From Agathobaculum ammoniilyticum (lineage in GTDB: Bacteria; Bacillota; Clostridia; Oscillospirales; Butyricicoccaceae): a stretch of 64,000 nucleotides of DNA. How positions within the stretch are numbered: the stretch's first letter is position 1; every line of letters starts with the position of its first letter. The position numbers were made by a program, and so were the translations under genes. Location: NCBI RefSeq assembly GCF_025567315.1, contig NZ_JAOQJE010000009.1, positions 1 to 64,000 on the forward strand. Direction: 5' to 3'. The notes under the pieces are model-generated. The model saw nothing but the letters and a program-made list of their open reading frames with translations. It ran no database searches and was not told the DNA's origin. Shown piece after piece: positions 32,890 through 42,749 of the stretch.

Positions 32890-33954
32890 ATGTTTGACAA
32901 ACTGAACGCTCTTGCGCAGCGCATGGACGAGCTGGAGGCCCGTCTCGCCGAGCCGGGCCTGTATGACGACCCCAGCCGCGCGGCCAAGCTCCTCAAGGAG
33001 CGCAACGAGCTGGAACCGATCATCCAGGCGTTCCGCGCCTGCCAAAAGGCACGGCGGGCGCAGGAGGACGCGCTGGATATGCTGTCCGATCCGGATATGA
33101 AGGAACTGGCGCAGGAGGAGCTGCAGCAGGCCAAGGCTGATATCGCGCGGCTGGAGGACGAGCTGAAGCTCCTGCTCCTGCCCAAGGACCCGAATGACGA
33201 CAAGAACATTTTTGTCGAGATCCGCGGCGGCGCGGGCGGCGAGGAAAGCGCTCTGTTCGCCGCCGACCTGTACCGCATGTACACCATGTACGCGGATAAG
33301 CGCGGCTGGCAGACCGAGGTGATGAGCGCGTCCGAAACCGAGCTGGGCGGCTATAAGGAGATCGTGTTCCGCGTGGCGGGCGATAAGGTGTATTCCCGCC
33401 TGAAATTTGAGAGCGGCGTACACCGCGTCCAGCGCGTGCCGGAAACCGAGTCGCAGGGCCGCGTACACACTTCGACCACCACGGTGGCCGTGCTGCCCGA
33501 GGCCGAGGAGGTGGATTTTTACATCGACCCCAAGGACCTGCGCATCGACACGTTCCGGTCATCCGGCGCAGGCGGCCAGCATATCAATAAAACATCCTCG
33601 GCCATCCGCGTGACCCATATCCCGACGAACACGGTGGTCGAATGTCAGGACGAGCGCAGCCAGCACAAGAACAAGGATAAGGCGCTGCGCGTGCTGCGCG
33701 CCCGTCTGTACGAAGCCGAGGAGGAAAAGCAGAAGGCCGCGATCGCCGCGGACCGCAGAAGCCAGGTCGGCACGGGCGACCGTTCGGAGCGCATCCGCAC
33801 CTATAACTTTCCGGAAAACCGTGTGTCCGACCACCGCATCAAGCTGACGCTCTACAAGCTCGACCAATTCCTGAACGGGGATATGGACGAGATACTCGAC
33901 GCCCTGATCGCCGCCGACACGGCTGAAAAGCTCAAGGCGCAGGGCGAAGCATGA
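32890..33954 (+). CDS. prfA: Peptide chain release factor 1
   Basis: 354 residues. The peptidyl-hydrolysis motif GGQ is in SSGAGGQHINKTSSAIR. The N-terminal coiled coil and the PCRF segment with VEIRGGAGGEESALFAADL are normal for RF1. The position after DUF218 and before sua5-type genes resembles the prfA-prmC-ywlC order of Bacillus, but prmC is missing here. AAAGGAACCTGTT precedes the ATG. Confidence 0.96.
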   Translation: MFDKLNALAQRMDELEARLAEPGLYDDPSRAAKLLKERNELEPIIQAFRACQKARRAQEDALDMLSDPDMKELAQEELQQAKADIARLEDELKLLLLPKDPNDDKNIFVEIRGGAGGEESALFAADLYRMYTMYADKRGWQTEVMSASETELGGYKEIVFRVAGDKVYSRLKFESGVHRVQRVPETESQGRVHTSTTTVAVLPEAEEVDFYIDPKDLRIDTFRSSGAGGQHINKTSSAIRVTHIPTNTVVECQDERSQHKNKDKALRVLRARLYEAEEEKQKAAIAADRRSQVGTGDRSERIRTYNFPENRVSDHRIKLTLYKLDQFLNGDMDEILDALIAADTAEKLKAQGEA

Positions 33955-33975
33955 TCCCTGGAAAGGAGAATCCCA

Positions 33976-34185
33976 ATGAACGAAATTTCTGCCCTTTGGC
34001 AGTCCGCGCCATGGCTGGTGGTGGGCGGCGCGCTGGTGCTGATCAACATTGTGCTGCTGCTCCTGAAGCTGACCCGCAAGCTGATCTTTCTGGCGGCCGG
34101 TGCGCTGCTGATCGCGGTCGGCATCTATACGGGCGTGATTGACGCGCCCGTCGGCCTGCTGGCGCTGCCGTTTTTCGCGATTTAA
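33976..34185 (+). CDS. Small two-helix membrane protein
   Basis: 69 residues; two hydrophobic helices (WLVVGGALVLINIVLLLLKL and LIFLAAGALLIAVGIYTGVI) joined by TRK. No recognisable family. A very good GGAAAGGAGAATCCC precedes the ATG, which supports translation. It lies 21 bases after prfA. Confidence 0.65.
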   Translation: MNEISALWQSAPWLVVGGALVLINIVLLLLKLTRKLIFLAAGALLIAVGIYTGVIDAPVGLLALPFFAI

Positions 34186-34250
34186 CAGCGCGGTTACAAA
34201 TCTCCGCTTTGCCGCTGCTATAATGAGGGCAGGAGAGATCGCTATGGGAC

Positions 34251-34559
34251 TTGGCGCTGTATTCCGGCCTTGGGCTGACGCTGCTCGGCATCCTGGTGTT
34301 TCTGGCGGGGAGTATCCTGCTGTTCGCGGGCGTGCTGCTGCTGGGCGGGGGCGTTTGGCAGGCGAACGGCTTTTTCGGCCTTGGCCTCGGCGTGCCGCGC
34401 GATTTTACCGCGGAAAACTGGGCGAAGACCGCGCCGGACTATACCGACTCGCCGGAGCTGCTGGCCTACATCATTGACATGCCGTTTGACGAGTCCACCC
34501 TGGATATTTACCTGCAAAATGGTCGCGTCACAGGAACGGACCGCACACTGGAGCATTAA
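34251..34559 (+). CDS. Small membrane protein, start uncertain (possible 1-base frame error)
   Basis: 102 residues read from TTG 34251: two hydrophobic helices, then a soluble tail (VPRDFTAENWAKTAPDYTDSPELL). The natural start, ATG 34244, has AGGAGAG 6 bases before it but is in another frame. Removing one T at about 34250-34251 would join that ATG to this frame and give MGLALYSGLGLTLLG. Hence either a rare TTG start with long spacing, a sequencing error, or a genuine frameshift. TGCTATAAT (34216-34224) is a promoter just upstream. Confidence 0.5.
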   Translation: MALYSGLGLTLLGILVFLAGSILLFAGVLLLGGGVWQANGFFGLGLGVPRDFTAENWAKTAPDYTDSPELLAYIIDMPFDESTLDIYLQNGRVTGTDRTLEH

Positions 34560-34585
34560 ATTTCCCACTGATGGAAGTGTAATTG

Positions 34586-35611
34586 ATGAAAACAAGCATA
34601 CTTTCCCCACAATTTGATAAAGATGCCATAAGGATCGCCGCAGACCTGATTCGGCGGGGTGAAGTGGTGGGGATGCCCACGGAAACCGTGTACGGGCTGG
34701 CGGCAAACGCCCTGAATGGGGAAGCGGTGGCGAAAATCTTCCGCGCCAAGGGACGGCCGCAAGATAATCCGCTGATCGTCCACATCGCGGATTTTAATCA
34801 GATTTCCGATTTGTGTCCCGCGGTGCCGCCGCAGGCAGTGGCGCTGGCCGAAGCGTTCTGGCCCGGGCCGCTGACCATGATCGTACCCAAAGGGAGCTGC
34901 ATTCCAAACGAGGTATCGTGCGGGCTGGACACGGTGGGTATCCGTCTTCCGTCGCACCCGCTGGCGCGCGCGCTCATCCGTGCGGCGGGCGTGCCGCTGG
35001 CCGCCCCCTCCGCAAACACCTCCGGCCGCCCCTCGACCACTACGGCGGCACACGTCCTGTGCGATTTGGACGGCAAGATCGCTGCGATTTTGGATGGCGG
35101 GCCGTGCGGCGTGGGCGTGGAATCCACGGTCGTCACCCTCGCGCTGGACAAGCCGCGCCTGCTGCGGCCGGGCGGCGTGACGCTCGAACAGCTCCGCGCC
35201 GTGCTGGGCGAGGTCGAGGTCGACCGCGCGCTGTATGAGAAGATAGGGGATGAGGTCAGGGTGTCCGCGCCCGGCATGAAATACCGCCACTATGCCCCGA
35301 AAGCGCCGGTAACGGTTGTGCGGGGCGACCCACAACACACGGCGCAGTATATTAAAGAGCATATCAGCGGCCCCACTGGTGTGCTGTGCTTTGATGAATA
35401 CAGGGAGTGCTTCCCTACCTGCGTGGTGGAGTGCTTCGGCTCCCAAGCCGACCTCGCGGCGCAGGCGCGCGAGGTGTTCGACCGCTTGCGGGCGTTCGAC
35501 GAAACCGACGTCCGGCAGATCTGGGCGCAGTGTCCGTCTGACGAGGGGCTGGGGTTGGCGGTAGCAAACCGCATTAAAAAGGCGGCGGGTTTCGCGGTGA
35601 TCGAGCTTTGA
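34586..35611 (+). CDS. sua5: L-threonylcarbamoyladenylate synthase (Sua5 type)
   Basis: 341 residues: a YrdC domain (about 1-205) with the N-terminal PTETVYGLAAN and KIFRAKGRPQDNPLIVHI, VGIRLPSHPLARALI, APSANTSGRPS and GVESTVV, plus the C-terminal Sua5 domain beginning PGMKYRHYAPKAPV. It makes threonylcarbamoyl-AMP, the precursor of t6A37 in tRNAs that read ANN codons. ATG 34586 is at the family N-terminus; a TTG one codon earlier is possible. Confidence 0.95.
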   Translation: MKTSILSPQFDKDAIRIAADLIRRGEVVGMPTETVYGLAANALNGEAVAKIFRAKGRPQDNPLIVHIADFNQISDLCPAVPPQAVALAEAFWPGPLTMIVPKGSCIPNEVSCGLDTVGIRLPSHPLARALIRAAGVPLAAPSANTSGRPSTTTAAHVLCDLDGKIAAILDGGPCGVGVESTVVTLALDKPRLLRPGGVTLEQLRAVLGEVEVDRALYEKIGDEVRVSAPGMKYRHYAPKAPVTVVRGDPQHTAQYIKEHISGPTGVLCFDEYRECFPTCVVECFGSQADLAAQAREVFDRLRAFDETDVRQIWAQCPSDEGLGLAVANRIKKAAGFAVIEL

Positions 35612-35645
35612 GTGGGGTGCATATCCAGCCAGGGGGTGTGGGATA

Positions 35646-36242
35646 ATGAAAATCATAGGCTTGACCGGCGGCAGCGGCACGGGCAAAGGCACGGTCGCCG
35701 CGCGGATGCGCGAACAGGGCGCGGGCTGGGTGGACGCGGACGCGGTCTACCGCCGCCTGTGTGCGGAAAACCGCGAGATGCTCGCGGCGCTGGACGCGGC
35801 GTTCGGCGGCGTGCTGGATGGAACCGGCGCGCTCGACCGCCCGAAGCTGGCGCGGCTCGTATTTTCCGATCCCGACCGGCTGCGCGAGCTGAACCGTATC
35901 ACGAACCCCTATATCCGCGCCGCGTCGCGCGCGGCCATACAGGCGCAGGCCGCCTGCCCGATCGTGTTGTACGACGCGCCGACCCTGTTTGAGGCGGGCG
36001 CGGACGATCTGTGCGAAAAGACGGTCGGCGTGCTGGCGGATACCGAAACGCGTGTGCGGCGCGTGATGGCCCGCGACGGCATTTCCGAGCAGGCCGCGCG
36101 CGCGCGCATCCTTGCCCAGCCGGACGATGGCTTTTACCGCGCCCGCTGCGACCATATCTTGGAAAACAACGGCGACCTCGCCGCGCTCTGGCGGGAAACC
36201 GATGCTTTATATACCATTTTGAGCAAAGGAGAACGAAAATGA
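35646..36242 (+). CDS. coaE: Dephospho-CoA kinase
   Basis: 198 residues. It phosphorylates dephospho-CoA in the last step of coenzyme A synthesis. P-loop LTGGSGTGKGTVA at the N-terminus, DADAVYRRL, LNRITNPYIR and APTLFEAG (family PLLFE equivalent) are in order. The stop overlaps the next ATG (ATGA at 36239). It follows sua5 by 34 bases; one operon is likely. Confidence 0.93.
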   Translation: MKIIGLTGGSGTGKGTVAARMREQGAGWVDADAVYRRLCAENREMLAALDAAFGGVLDGTGALDRPKLARLVFSDPDRLRELNRITNPYIRAASRAAIQAQAACPIVLYDAPTLFEAGADDLCEKTVGVLADTETRVRRVMARDGISEQAARARILAQPDDGFYRARCDHILENNGDLAALWRETDALYTILSKGERK

Positions 36243-37633
36243 CCTCTGAACAGCTTTTTTATGACAAGAAAACCGGCTTCGACCGGCTGACCGGCAGCGA
36301 CAAAAAGAACATCCAGTCCTATGCCGGGGACTACAAGAAATTTCTGGACGAAGCCAAGACCGAGCGCGACGCGGTCAAGGAAATGGTTCGTCTGGCGGAG
36401 GCCAAGGGTTTCCGCGCATGGACGCGGGATGATACCGTCAAGCCTGGCGACAAGCTCTACCAGGTCAACCGTCACAAAGGGATCACGCTGGCCGTGATCG
36501 GCAAAAAGAGCCTCAAGGAGGGCGTGCGTCTGACCGCTGCCCATCTGGACGCGCCGCGTGTGGATATCCGCACTGTGCCGCTGTACGAGGACGGCGGCAT
36601 GGCCTTTTTCAAGACCCACTATTACGGCGGCATCAAAAAGTACCAGTGGACCGCCATTCCGCTCGAGCTGCGCGGCGTGGTGTGCGTTTGCCACAACGGG
36701 CAAATGAAAACAGTCGAGGTGCGCATCGGCGACAAGCCGGAGGACCCCAGGTTCGTCATCACCGATCTGCTGCCCCATCTGGCCTCTGAGCAGATGACCA
36801 AAAAGGCGACCGAGGTTGTTAAAGGCGAGGGCCTGAACGTGCTGGTCGGCTCGGTGCCGAGCGAGACCGTGGACGAGAAATGCGGCGAGAAGATCAAACT
36901 TGCGGTCATGGAATACCTGAATAAGCAGTACGGCATGGTGGAAGCGGACTTCCTCTCCGCCGAGCTGTGCTGCGTGCCTGCTTTCCCCGCATGCGACATT
37001 GGCTTTGACCGTTCGTTTGTCGGCGCTTACGGCCACGACGACCGCGTGTGCTCCTACACCGCAGCGACCGCGCTGCTCGATCTCAAAACCACGCCCGCGC
37101 ACACCTGCGTCTGCCTGCTGGTGGACAAGGAGGAAACCGGCTCGGACGGTGTAACCGGCATGCAGTCGCGCGCGTTCGATACTTTCATGGCCGACCTGTG
37201 CCGCGCGCAGGGCGCGCTGGTGGAGGAATGCTATGAAAACTCGGTGTGCCTGTCCGCAGACGTATGCAACGCCTTTGACCCCAACTTCCCTGAGGTGTCT
37301 GAAAAGCGCAACGATGCCCGCGCCAACTGCGGCTTTGCGCTGGTCAAATATACGGGCGCGCGCGGCAAGTCCGGCACGTCGGACGCGACCGCCGAGCTGA
37401 TGGCGCGCATCCGCTGCATTTTTGACAAGGCGGGCGTGGTCTGGCAGACAGGCCAGCTCGGTAAGGTCGATCAGGGCGGCGGCGGCACAGTGGCGATGTA
37501 CCTGGCCAACCGCAACATCGATACGGTGGACGCGGGCGTACCCGTGCTTTCCATGCACGCGCCGTTCGAGGTGATCGCCAAGCTCGACCTGTATATGGCC
37601 TACAAGGGCTTCGGGGCGTTCTATAAGGACTGA
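36239..37633 (+). CDS. M18-family aminopeptidase
   Basis: 464 residues, cytosolic metallo-aminopeptidase of the aspartyl aminopeptidase (M18) family. Metal-site motifs: LTAAHLDAPRVD (His-Asp), LLVDKEETGSDGVTGMQSR (catalytic Glu-Glu), and the C-terminal VPVLSMHAPFEVIAKLDLYM (His). It removes N-terminal, often acidic, residues from peptides. It is coupled to coaE by a 4-base overlap with AAAGGAG before the ATG. Confidence 0.92.
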   Translation: MTSEQLFYDKKTGFDRLTGSDKKNIQSYAGDYKKFLDEAKTERDAVKEMVRLAEAKGFRAWTRDDTVKPGDKLYQVNRHKGITLAVIGKKSLKEGVRLTAAHLDAPRVDIRTVPLYEDGGMAFFKTHYYGGIKKYQWTAIPLELRGVVCVCHNGQMKTVEVRIGDKPEDPRFVITDLLPHLASEQMTKKATEVVKGEGLNVLVGSVPSETVDEKCGEKIKLAVMEYLNKQYGMVEADFLSAELCCVPAFPACDIGFDRSFVGAYGHDDRVCSYTAATALLDLKTTPAHTCVCLLVDKEETGSDGVTGMQSRAFDTFMADLCRAQGALVEECYENSVCLSADVCNAFDPNFPEVSEKRNDARANCGFALVKYTGARGKSGTSDATAELMARIRCIFDKAGVVWQTGQLGKVDQGGGGTVAMYLANRNIDTVDAGVPVLSMHAPFEVIAKLDLYMAYKGFGAFYKD

Positions 37634-37647
37634 GACGGAAAACGCAC

Positions 37648-37680
37648 AAGACGGCGGCCGGATACCGGCCGCCGTCTTTA
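37648..37680 (+). terminator. Intrinsic terminator after the aminopeptidase gene
   Basis: AAGACGGCGGCCGG/CCGGCCGCCGTCTT with loop ATA, followed by TATTA. Confidence 0.85.
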
Positions 37681-37779
37681 TTACACCTCTGTTACATTTT
37701 GCAGGCGGGCGCGGGACGCCGTGTTATAATAGGGAGCAGCTAAGGAAAATAACAGCTTCCAAAAGGAGGATTTATAAAA

Positions 37780-38523
37780 ATGACATTCAAACAGGTGCTT
37801 TCGTTTTTTTTGACCGGCGCGACGGTGCTGTCCATGTCGGCCACCGCACTGGCGGCGGACACCGCGTCCGACGTGGCGGAGGATACGGGCGCCAATACGG
37901 TGGTGGATGGGCTGGAGACTGCCCTGCCGGCCGACGTGGCCGATACCGCGTGGTATGCGCCGGCGGTCCACTATGTGCTGGAGCAGGGACTGATGGATCT
38001 TGCCGCGCCGGTGGACGCGGGCTTCTGGCCGCTGCACGCGGTCAGCCGTCAGGCGGTTGCGGACGCGCTCTACCGTGATGCCAAAAACAGGGACGAAAAG
38101 CTGACAGCGGGCGCCGCGGGCATGGGCATCCGCGAGATGGCCGACTACGCGGATATCGGTCAGGACTACTATCTGGCGATGACTTTCTGCTTTGACGCAG
38201 GCATCCTCACCGGCGACGACGAGAAACGCCTGCGCCCTGGGAAAACGGTTTCCCGCGAGGAGTTCGCGGCGATGCTGACGCGCTACCTCGGCCTGCTGGA
38301 GGAGAACGGCCTGACCGAAACTGTGCCGGGCGACGGCATGGCCGTGCAGGAGTTCACCGACGCTTCGCAGATCTCGGATTGGGCGGCGGACAGCGTTGCG
38401 TTCTGCCTGAAGAATGGGCTGATGAACGGCAACACGGACGGTTCGTTCGCTCCGCAGGGCAATGTGCTTCGCGCGGAACTGGCGCAGGTTTTGAGAAACA
38501 TCGCCTCGGATGCCGGCCGGTAA
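37780..38523 (+). CDS. Small secreted SLH-domain protein
   Basis: 247 residues. A signal peptide (VLSFFLTGATVLSMSATALA, cut before ADT) is followed by about three SLH repeats and no other domain: around WYAPAVHYVLEQGLM; around YYLAMTFCFDAGILTG with LRPGKTVSREEFAAML; and around WAADSVAFCLKNGLMNG with DGSFAPQGNVLRAELAQVL. It should bind cell-wall polymers and may be an S-layer accessory or anchor. An AAAAGGAGG site precedes the ATG, with TGTTATAAT at 37722-37730 as a likely extended -10. Confidence 0.9.
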   Translation: MTFKQVLSFFLTGATVLSMSATALAADTASDVAEDTGANTVVDGLETALPADVADTAWYAPAVHYVLEQGLMDLAAPVDAGFWPLHAVSRQAVADALYRDAKNRDEKLTAGAAGMGIREMADYADIGQDYYLAMTFCFDAGILTGDDEKRLRPGKTVSREEFAAMLTRYLGLLEENGLTETVPGDGMAVQEFTDASQISDWAADSVAFCLKNGLMNGNTDGSFAPQGNVLRAELAQVLRNIASDAGR

Positions 38524-38537
38524 GACAACCCCAAAAG

Positions 38538-38574
38538 AAAAACCGCTGTATCCGGGTGGATACGGCGGTTTTTT
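38538..38574. terminator. Bidirectional terminator
   Basis: AAAAACCGCTGTATCC/GGATACGGCGGTTTTTT between convergent genes. Confidence 0.92.
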
Positions 38575-38590
38575 GCCTGTGCCGAGGCAG

Positions 38591-39673
38591 TCAGTCAAAG
38601 ATGGAAAACTCGATCTCTTCGAGCGAGTAGCCCTCCTCCAAAATCATCGGCGCGCGCAGGTTGTTATCCGCAAGCGCGGCCGGCAGGTGGGCGATGCTCA
38701 TGTGCAGCTCGCTTCCGCCGCCCTCCCGCGGGGACAGGAGCAGGCTGCCGCCGTGGGCCTGCGCGATGCGCTGGATCAGGGGCAGACCGAGGCCGAGCGG
38801 CGCGCCGCAGCGCGCCAGGGAAAGGTAATCGTCCAGCGAAACCTGCCGCTCCCAGCCAGTCAGGAGCGCTTCAAACAGCTCCGCATCCAGGCCGGGGCCG
38901 CGATCCGCAACCGTGATGGTCGCAAAGCTGCTGTCGTCGGTCAGGGTAAGGACGATATCGCCGCCCGCGGGGGACGCGTGCAGCGCGTTGGACAGAAGGT
39001 TGTATAGAGCCTTTTGGATCAGCTGCGGCTCGATCAGCGCGTCGCAGAAATCGGGCGCGTGTACGGTGATGTTTTTGGTGCCGTGCGACGGGCCGTACAG
39101 CACCGCATTGGCCGCGGCCGTCTGGCAGAGAGCCACGAGGTCGGTGCGGTATAGGCGGAGCTGCTCGGTGAGAGGCGGGTCGTGCAGGAAATCGGAATGG
39201 GTTAGTATGCGGTGCATACGCAGGCATTGCTTGCGCAGCTCGGCCGCGAGAGCGGGATCCTGCACCTGTTCTGCGCAGGCGAAAAGCGTGCCGAGATACT
39301 GCGCGCTTTTTGCGTGCAGTACGCGCAGGCTCCCGTCGTAAGAGGAGCGGTTGTCGTGCAGGAACGCGAGCAGCGCGCCGCCGCGGTGCGGCAGCAGTTC
39401 CAGGCGGTATTCGGCGCCGTCCAGCTCCTCATAAACGGTGCGCGGTGCCTGCTGCACGATGCAGTCGCGCAGCGCGCCGGCGGAGGCGCCGCTCAAGAGC
39501 TGGTCGATGCGTTCGAGCGGGTGCAGGCCGGTCAGGCGCGCCGCGGCGTCGTTGCAGGCCTCAATATATAGCGTCGGTCCTACTGTGAGCAATGCTGCGT
39601 CGTGCAGCGCGGTACGGTTCAGCAGGGCGCGCAGAGCCGCGCTGTCAAGCTGAGAGAAAAATGTATCCGCCAT
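38591..39673 (-). CDS. Orphan sensor-kinase-like protein with HATPase domain, no clear H-box
   Basis: 360 residues, no membrane helices. A PAS-like N-terminal half (about 20-115) includes LTVGPTLYIEACNDAAARLTG. The usual His phosphorylation helix (HE-[IL]-[RKT]-N/T-P-L) is absent; its place is taken by KSAQYLGTLFACAEQ. The ATPase half is intact: N-box LLSNALHASPAG, G1 VADRGPGLD, G2 GLGLPLIQRIAQAHGGSLLL. There is no adjacent response regulator. It could be a kinase phosphorylated at an unusual His, a phosphatase, or a signalling ATPase. Confidence 0.75.
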   Translation of the reverse strand: MADTFFSQLDSAALRALLNRTALHDAALLTVGPTLYIEACNDAAARLTGLHPLERIDQLLSGASAGALRDCIVQQAPRTVYEELDGAEYRLELLPHRGGALLAFLHDNRSSYDGSLRVLHAKSAQYLGTLFACAEQVQDPALAAELRKQCLRMHRILTHSDFLHDPPLTEQLRLYRTDLVALCQTAAANAVLYGPSHGTKNITVHAPDFCDALIEPQLIQKALYNLLSNALHASPAGGDIVLTLTDDSSFATITVADRGPGLDAELFEALLTGWERQVSLDDYLSLARCGAPLGLGLPLIQRIAQAHGGSLLLSPREGGGSELHMSIAHLPAALADNNLRAPMILEEGYSLEEIEFSIFD

Positions 39674-39762
39674 CTCTATCCTCCGAATCGCTGATCTTTC
39701 TGTTTCTTTGTGGGTATAAGGCTGCTTACGGACTGCAATACTATATTTTGTATGATGCTTCT

Positions 39763-39792
39763 ATTATACCACCAGACGGGACCGCTTTGCAA
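39763..39792 (-). promoter_or_regulatory. Promoter of the sensor-kinase-like gene
   Basis: On the minus strand TTGCAA (39792-39787), 18 bases, TATAAT (39768-39763). Confidence 0.65.
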
Positions 39793-39848
39793 AGAAAAAT
39801 GTACAAAAACCCAGAATATAATGACAAAAATTTCACAAATATTACACC

Positions 39849-39878
39849 TTGCGGCATATCGTCCAGATAGTGTATAAT
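39849..39878 (+). promoter_or_regulatory. Promoter of gapA
   Basis: TTGCGG (39849-39854), 18 bases, TATAAT (39873-39878) preceded by GTG; about 45 bases before the start codon. Confidence 0.7.
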
Positions 39879-39928
39879 AAAGCCATCGACAAGAAGATAA
39901 TTGTCAAAATTGAGGAGGAACACTGCAA

Positions 39929-40957
<1,029 letters not shown>

Positions 40958-40982
40958 GTCAGTCCTGTAGCAACGTAAAACC

Positions 40983-41019
40983 AAAAGACCTCTTGTGATC
41001 TGCACAAGAGGTCTTTTTG
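40983..41019 (+). terminator. Intrinsic terminator of gapA
   Basis: AAAAGACCTCTTGTG/CACAAGAGGTCTTTTT. It ends 18 bases before the next gene, so read-through would feed the EamA gene. Confidence 0.9.
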
Positions 41020-41036
41020 TGAAAGGGGAAAACTGT

Positions 41037-41930
41037 GTGAAGCGGGATAAAATGCTGCGCGGCGTGCTGCTGACGCTGACGGGCGGTATCTTTTGGGGGC
41101 TTTCCGGCGCCTGCGGCCAGTTCCTGCTGCAGGCAAAGGGCGTACCGACCGGATGGCTGGTTTCGGTGCGCCTGTTGTCGGCCGGCGCGATCCTGCTGCT
41201 GCTATGCTTGCTGCGGGGCGAAAAGCAGGTGTTCCGCATCTGGAAGCAGGACACCGCCGGCATCCTGGTGTTTGGCGTGCTGGGCATGAGCATGTGCCAG
41301 TATACATATTTTTCCGCAATCACATACTCCAACGCGGGGACCGCCACCGTGCTGGAGTATCTTTCGCCGGTCCTGATCCTGGTGTACCTATCGGTCCGCA
41401 GCCGCCGCCCGCCACGGGGCATTGAGGTGCTGTCCATCCTGCTGGCCGTGGGCGGAACCTTCCTGCTGGCGACGCACGGGCATCCGGGGGAGATGGTCCT
41501 GTCCAGCCGTGCGCTGTTCTGGGGGCTGCTGAGCGCGGTAGCCATGTCGATCTATGCGGTGCAGCCGGTGCCGCTGCTGCATAAATACGGTGCGGCGCTT
41601 GTAACAGCATGGGGCATGCTGCTCGGCGGCACGGCGCTGTCCTTCCTGTTCCGCCCGTGGCGGATGCCTGTGACGCTGGACGCCGGGGCGGTCAGCGCGC
41701 TCGCGGTCGTTGTTCTGGTCGGCTCGGTCGCGGCGTTCACGCTGCATCTGGAGGGGATCCGATTGGTCGGACCCGAGAAGGGCAGCCTGTTTTCCTCGAT
41801 CGAGCCGGTGTCCGCGACGGTGCTTGCCGTTCTCTGGATGAAAGCGGATTTCAGCCCGACCGACCTGATCGGCTTTGCACTGATTTTGTCCACCATTTTC
41901 CTGCTTGCACGGGATAAGCAGGAGGAATAG
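41037..41930 (+). CDS. EamA/DMT-family transporter
   Basis: 297 residues, ten hydrophobic helices in two EamA repeats (about 9-140 and 155-290), beginning LLTLTGGIFWGLSGACGQFL and ending GFALILSTIFLLARD. Drug/metabolite transporter superfamily; substrate unknown. GTG 41037 follows AAGGGGAAAACT; ATG five codons later is an alternative. It begins just beyond the gapA terminator, with no clear promoter of its own. Confidence 0.87.
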   Translation: MKRDKMLRGVLLTLTGGIFWGLSGACGQFLLQAKGVPTGWLVSVRLLSAGAILLLLCLLRGEKQVFRIWKQDTAGILVFGVLGMSMCQYTYFSAITYSNAGTATVLEYLSPVLILVYLSVRSRRPPRGIEVLSILLAVGGTFLLATHGHPGEMVLSSRALFWGLLSAVAMSIYAVQPVPLLHKYGAALVTAWGMLLGGTALSFLFRPWRMPVTLDAGAVSALAVVVLVGSVAAFTLHLEGIRLVGPEKGSLFSSIEPVSATVLAVLWMKADFSPTDLIGFALILSTIFLLARDKQEE

Positions 41931-41943
41931 GGTGTATGGCAGT

Positions 41944-41988
41944 AAGCGTCCCCTGGTTTCCTTAGGGAAGCCAGGGGACGCTTTTGTT
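41944..41988. terminator. Bidirectional terminator
   Basis: AAGCGTCCCCTGG/CCAGGGGACGCTT with an inner TTTCC/GGGAA extension; between the convergent EamA and DeoR genes. Confidence 0.88.
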
Positions 41989-42749
41989 TAATAACAGCAG
42001 GTGAGCTGGTGCTCCTTGCAGTACTGCAGATACTCCTGTGATGGTGCAAGGTCGGTGACCAGAAAATCGAAATCGCTTAAGCGTGCATAGGTGGAAACCG
42101 CCACCAGTTCGAATTTGGTATGATCTGCCAACAAATACCGTGTCTGGCTGTTCTTGGTGATCGTGCTTTTGAGCGTACTCTCCCCAACAAAGGTATCGGT
42201 CACACCACTTCGCAAGCTGATGCCGGTTGTACCCATAAAAGCCTTTGTGATATTGAAGCGACTTAGCTCAGCGGGGTCGTCTACGGTTAAAGATGCGGTT
42301 TTTACGTTCAGACGGCCGCCGAAAGAGATTACATTAATCTGGGGATAGTTCATACATTCCATGATCACATATAAATTGTTGCTCAAAATCGTGACCGAAC
42401 GTTCAGCAAGATAAGGGAGCATGGTCAGTGTGGTAGTACCAGAATCGATGTAAAGCGTATCCCCGTCGTTGACATGCTGTGCGGCCAGTTTACCGATATA
42501 TTGCTTCTGATCGGTCAAACAGATGTTTCGCTCGGTAAATGACGCAACGGGACGTCCGATATCGCGGTGCCTGGGGCGCGCGCCCCCATACACCTTTTCT
42601 ATCACTCCCTTTTCCTCCAGCATGGAGAGATCGCGGCGGATCGTAATTTTAGAACGCTGGAATGCTACACATAAATCGTCGAGAGGAACAAAATCGTGCT
42701 TACGGATATATTCCTCCATTTGGTCGAGACGAGAAGTGCGAACGGCCAT
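41988..42749 (-). CDS. DeoR-family transcriptional regulator
   Basis: 253 residues. N-terminal winged helix (RLDQMEEYIRKHDFVPLDDL, RSKITIRRDLSMLEEKGVIEKV) and a C-terminal DeoR sugar-phosphate sensor domain with DTLYIDSGTTTLTML, ILSNNL and LLADHTKFE. DeoR proteins usually repress sugar catabolism and respond to a phosphorylated intermediate. It is divergent from the kinase-aldolase-TRAP operon, which is its obvious target. Confidence 0.92.
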   Translation of the reverse strand: MAVRTSRLDQMEEYIRKHDFVPLDDLCVAFQRSKITIRRDLSMLEEKGVIEKVYGGARPRHRDIGRPVASFTERNICLTDQKQYIGKLAAQHVNDGDTLYIDSGTTTLTMLPYLAERSVTILSNNLYVIMECMNYPQINVISFGGRLNVKTASLTVDDPAELSRFNITKAFMGTTGISLRSGVTDTFVGESTLKSTITKNSQTRYLLADHTKFELVAVSTYARLSDFDFLVTDLAPSQEYLQYCKEHQLTCCY

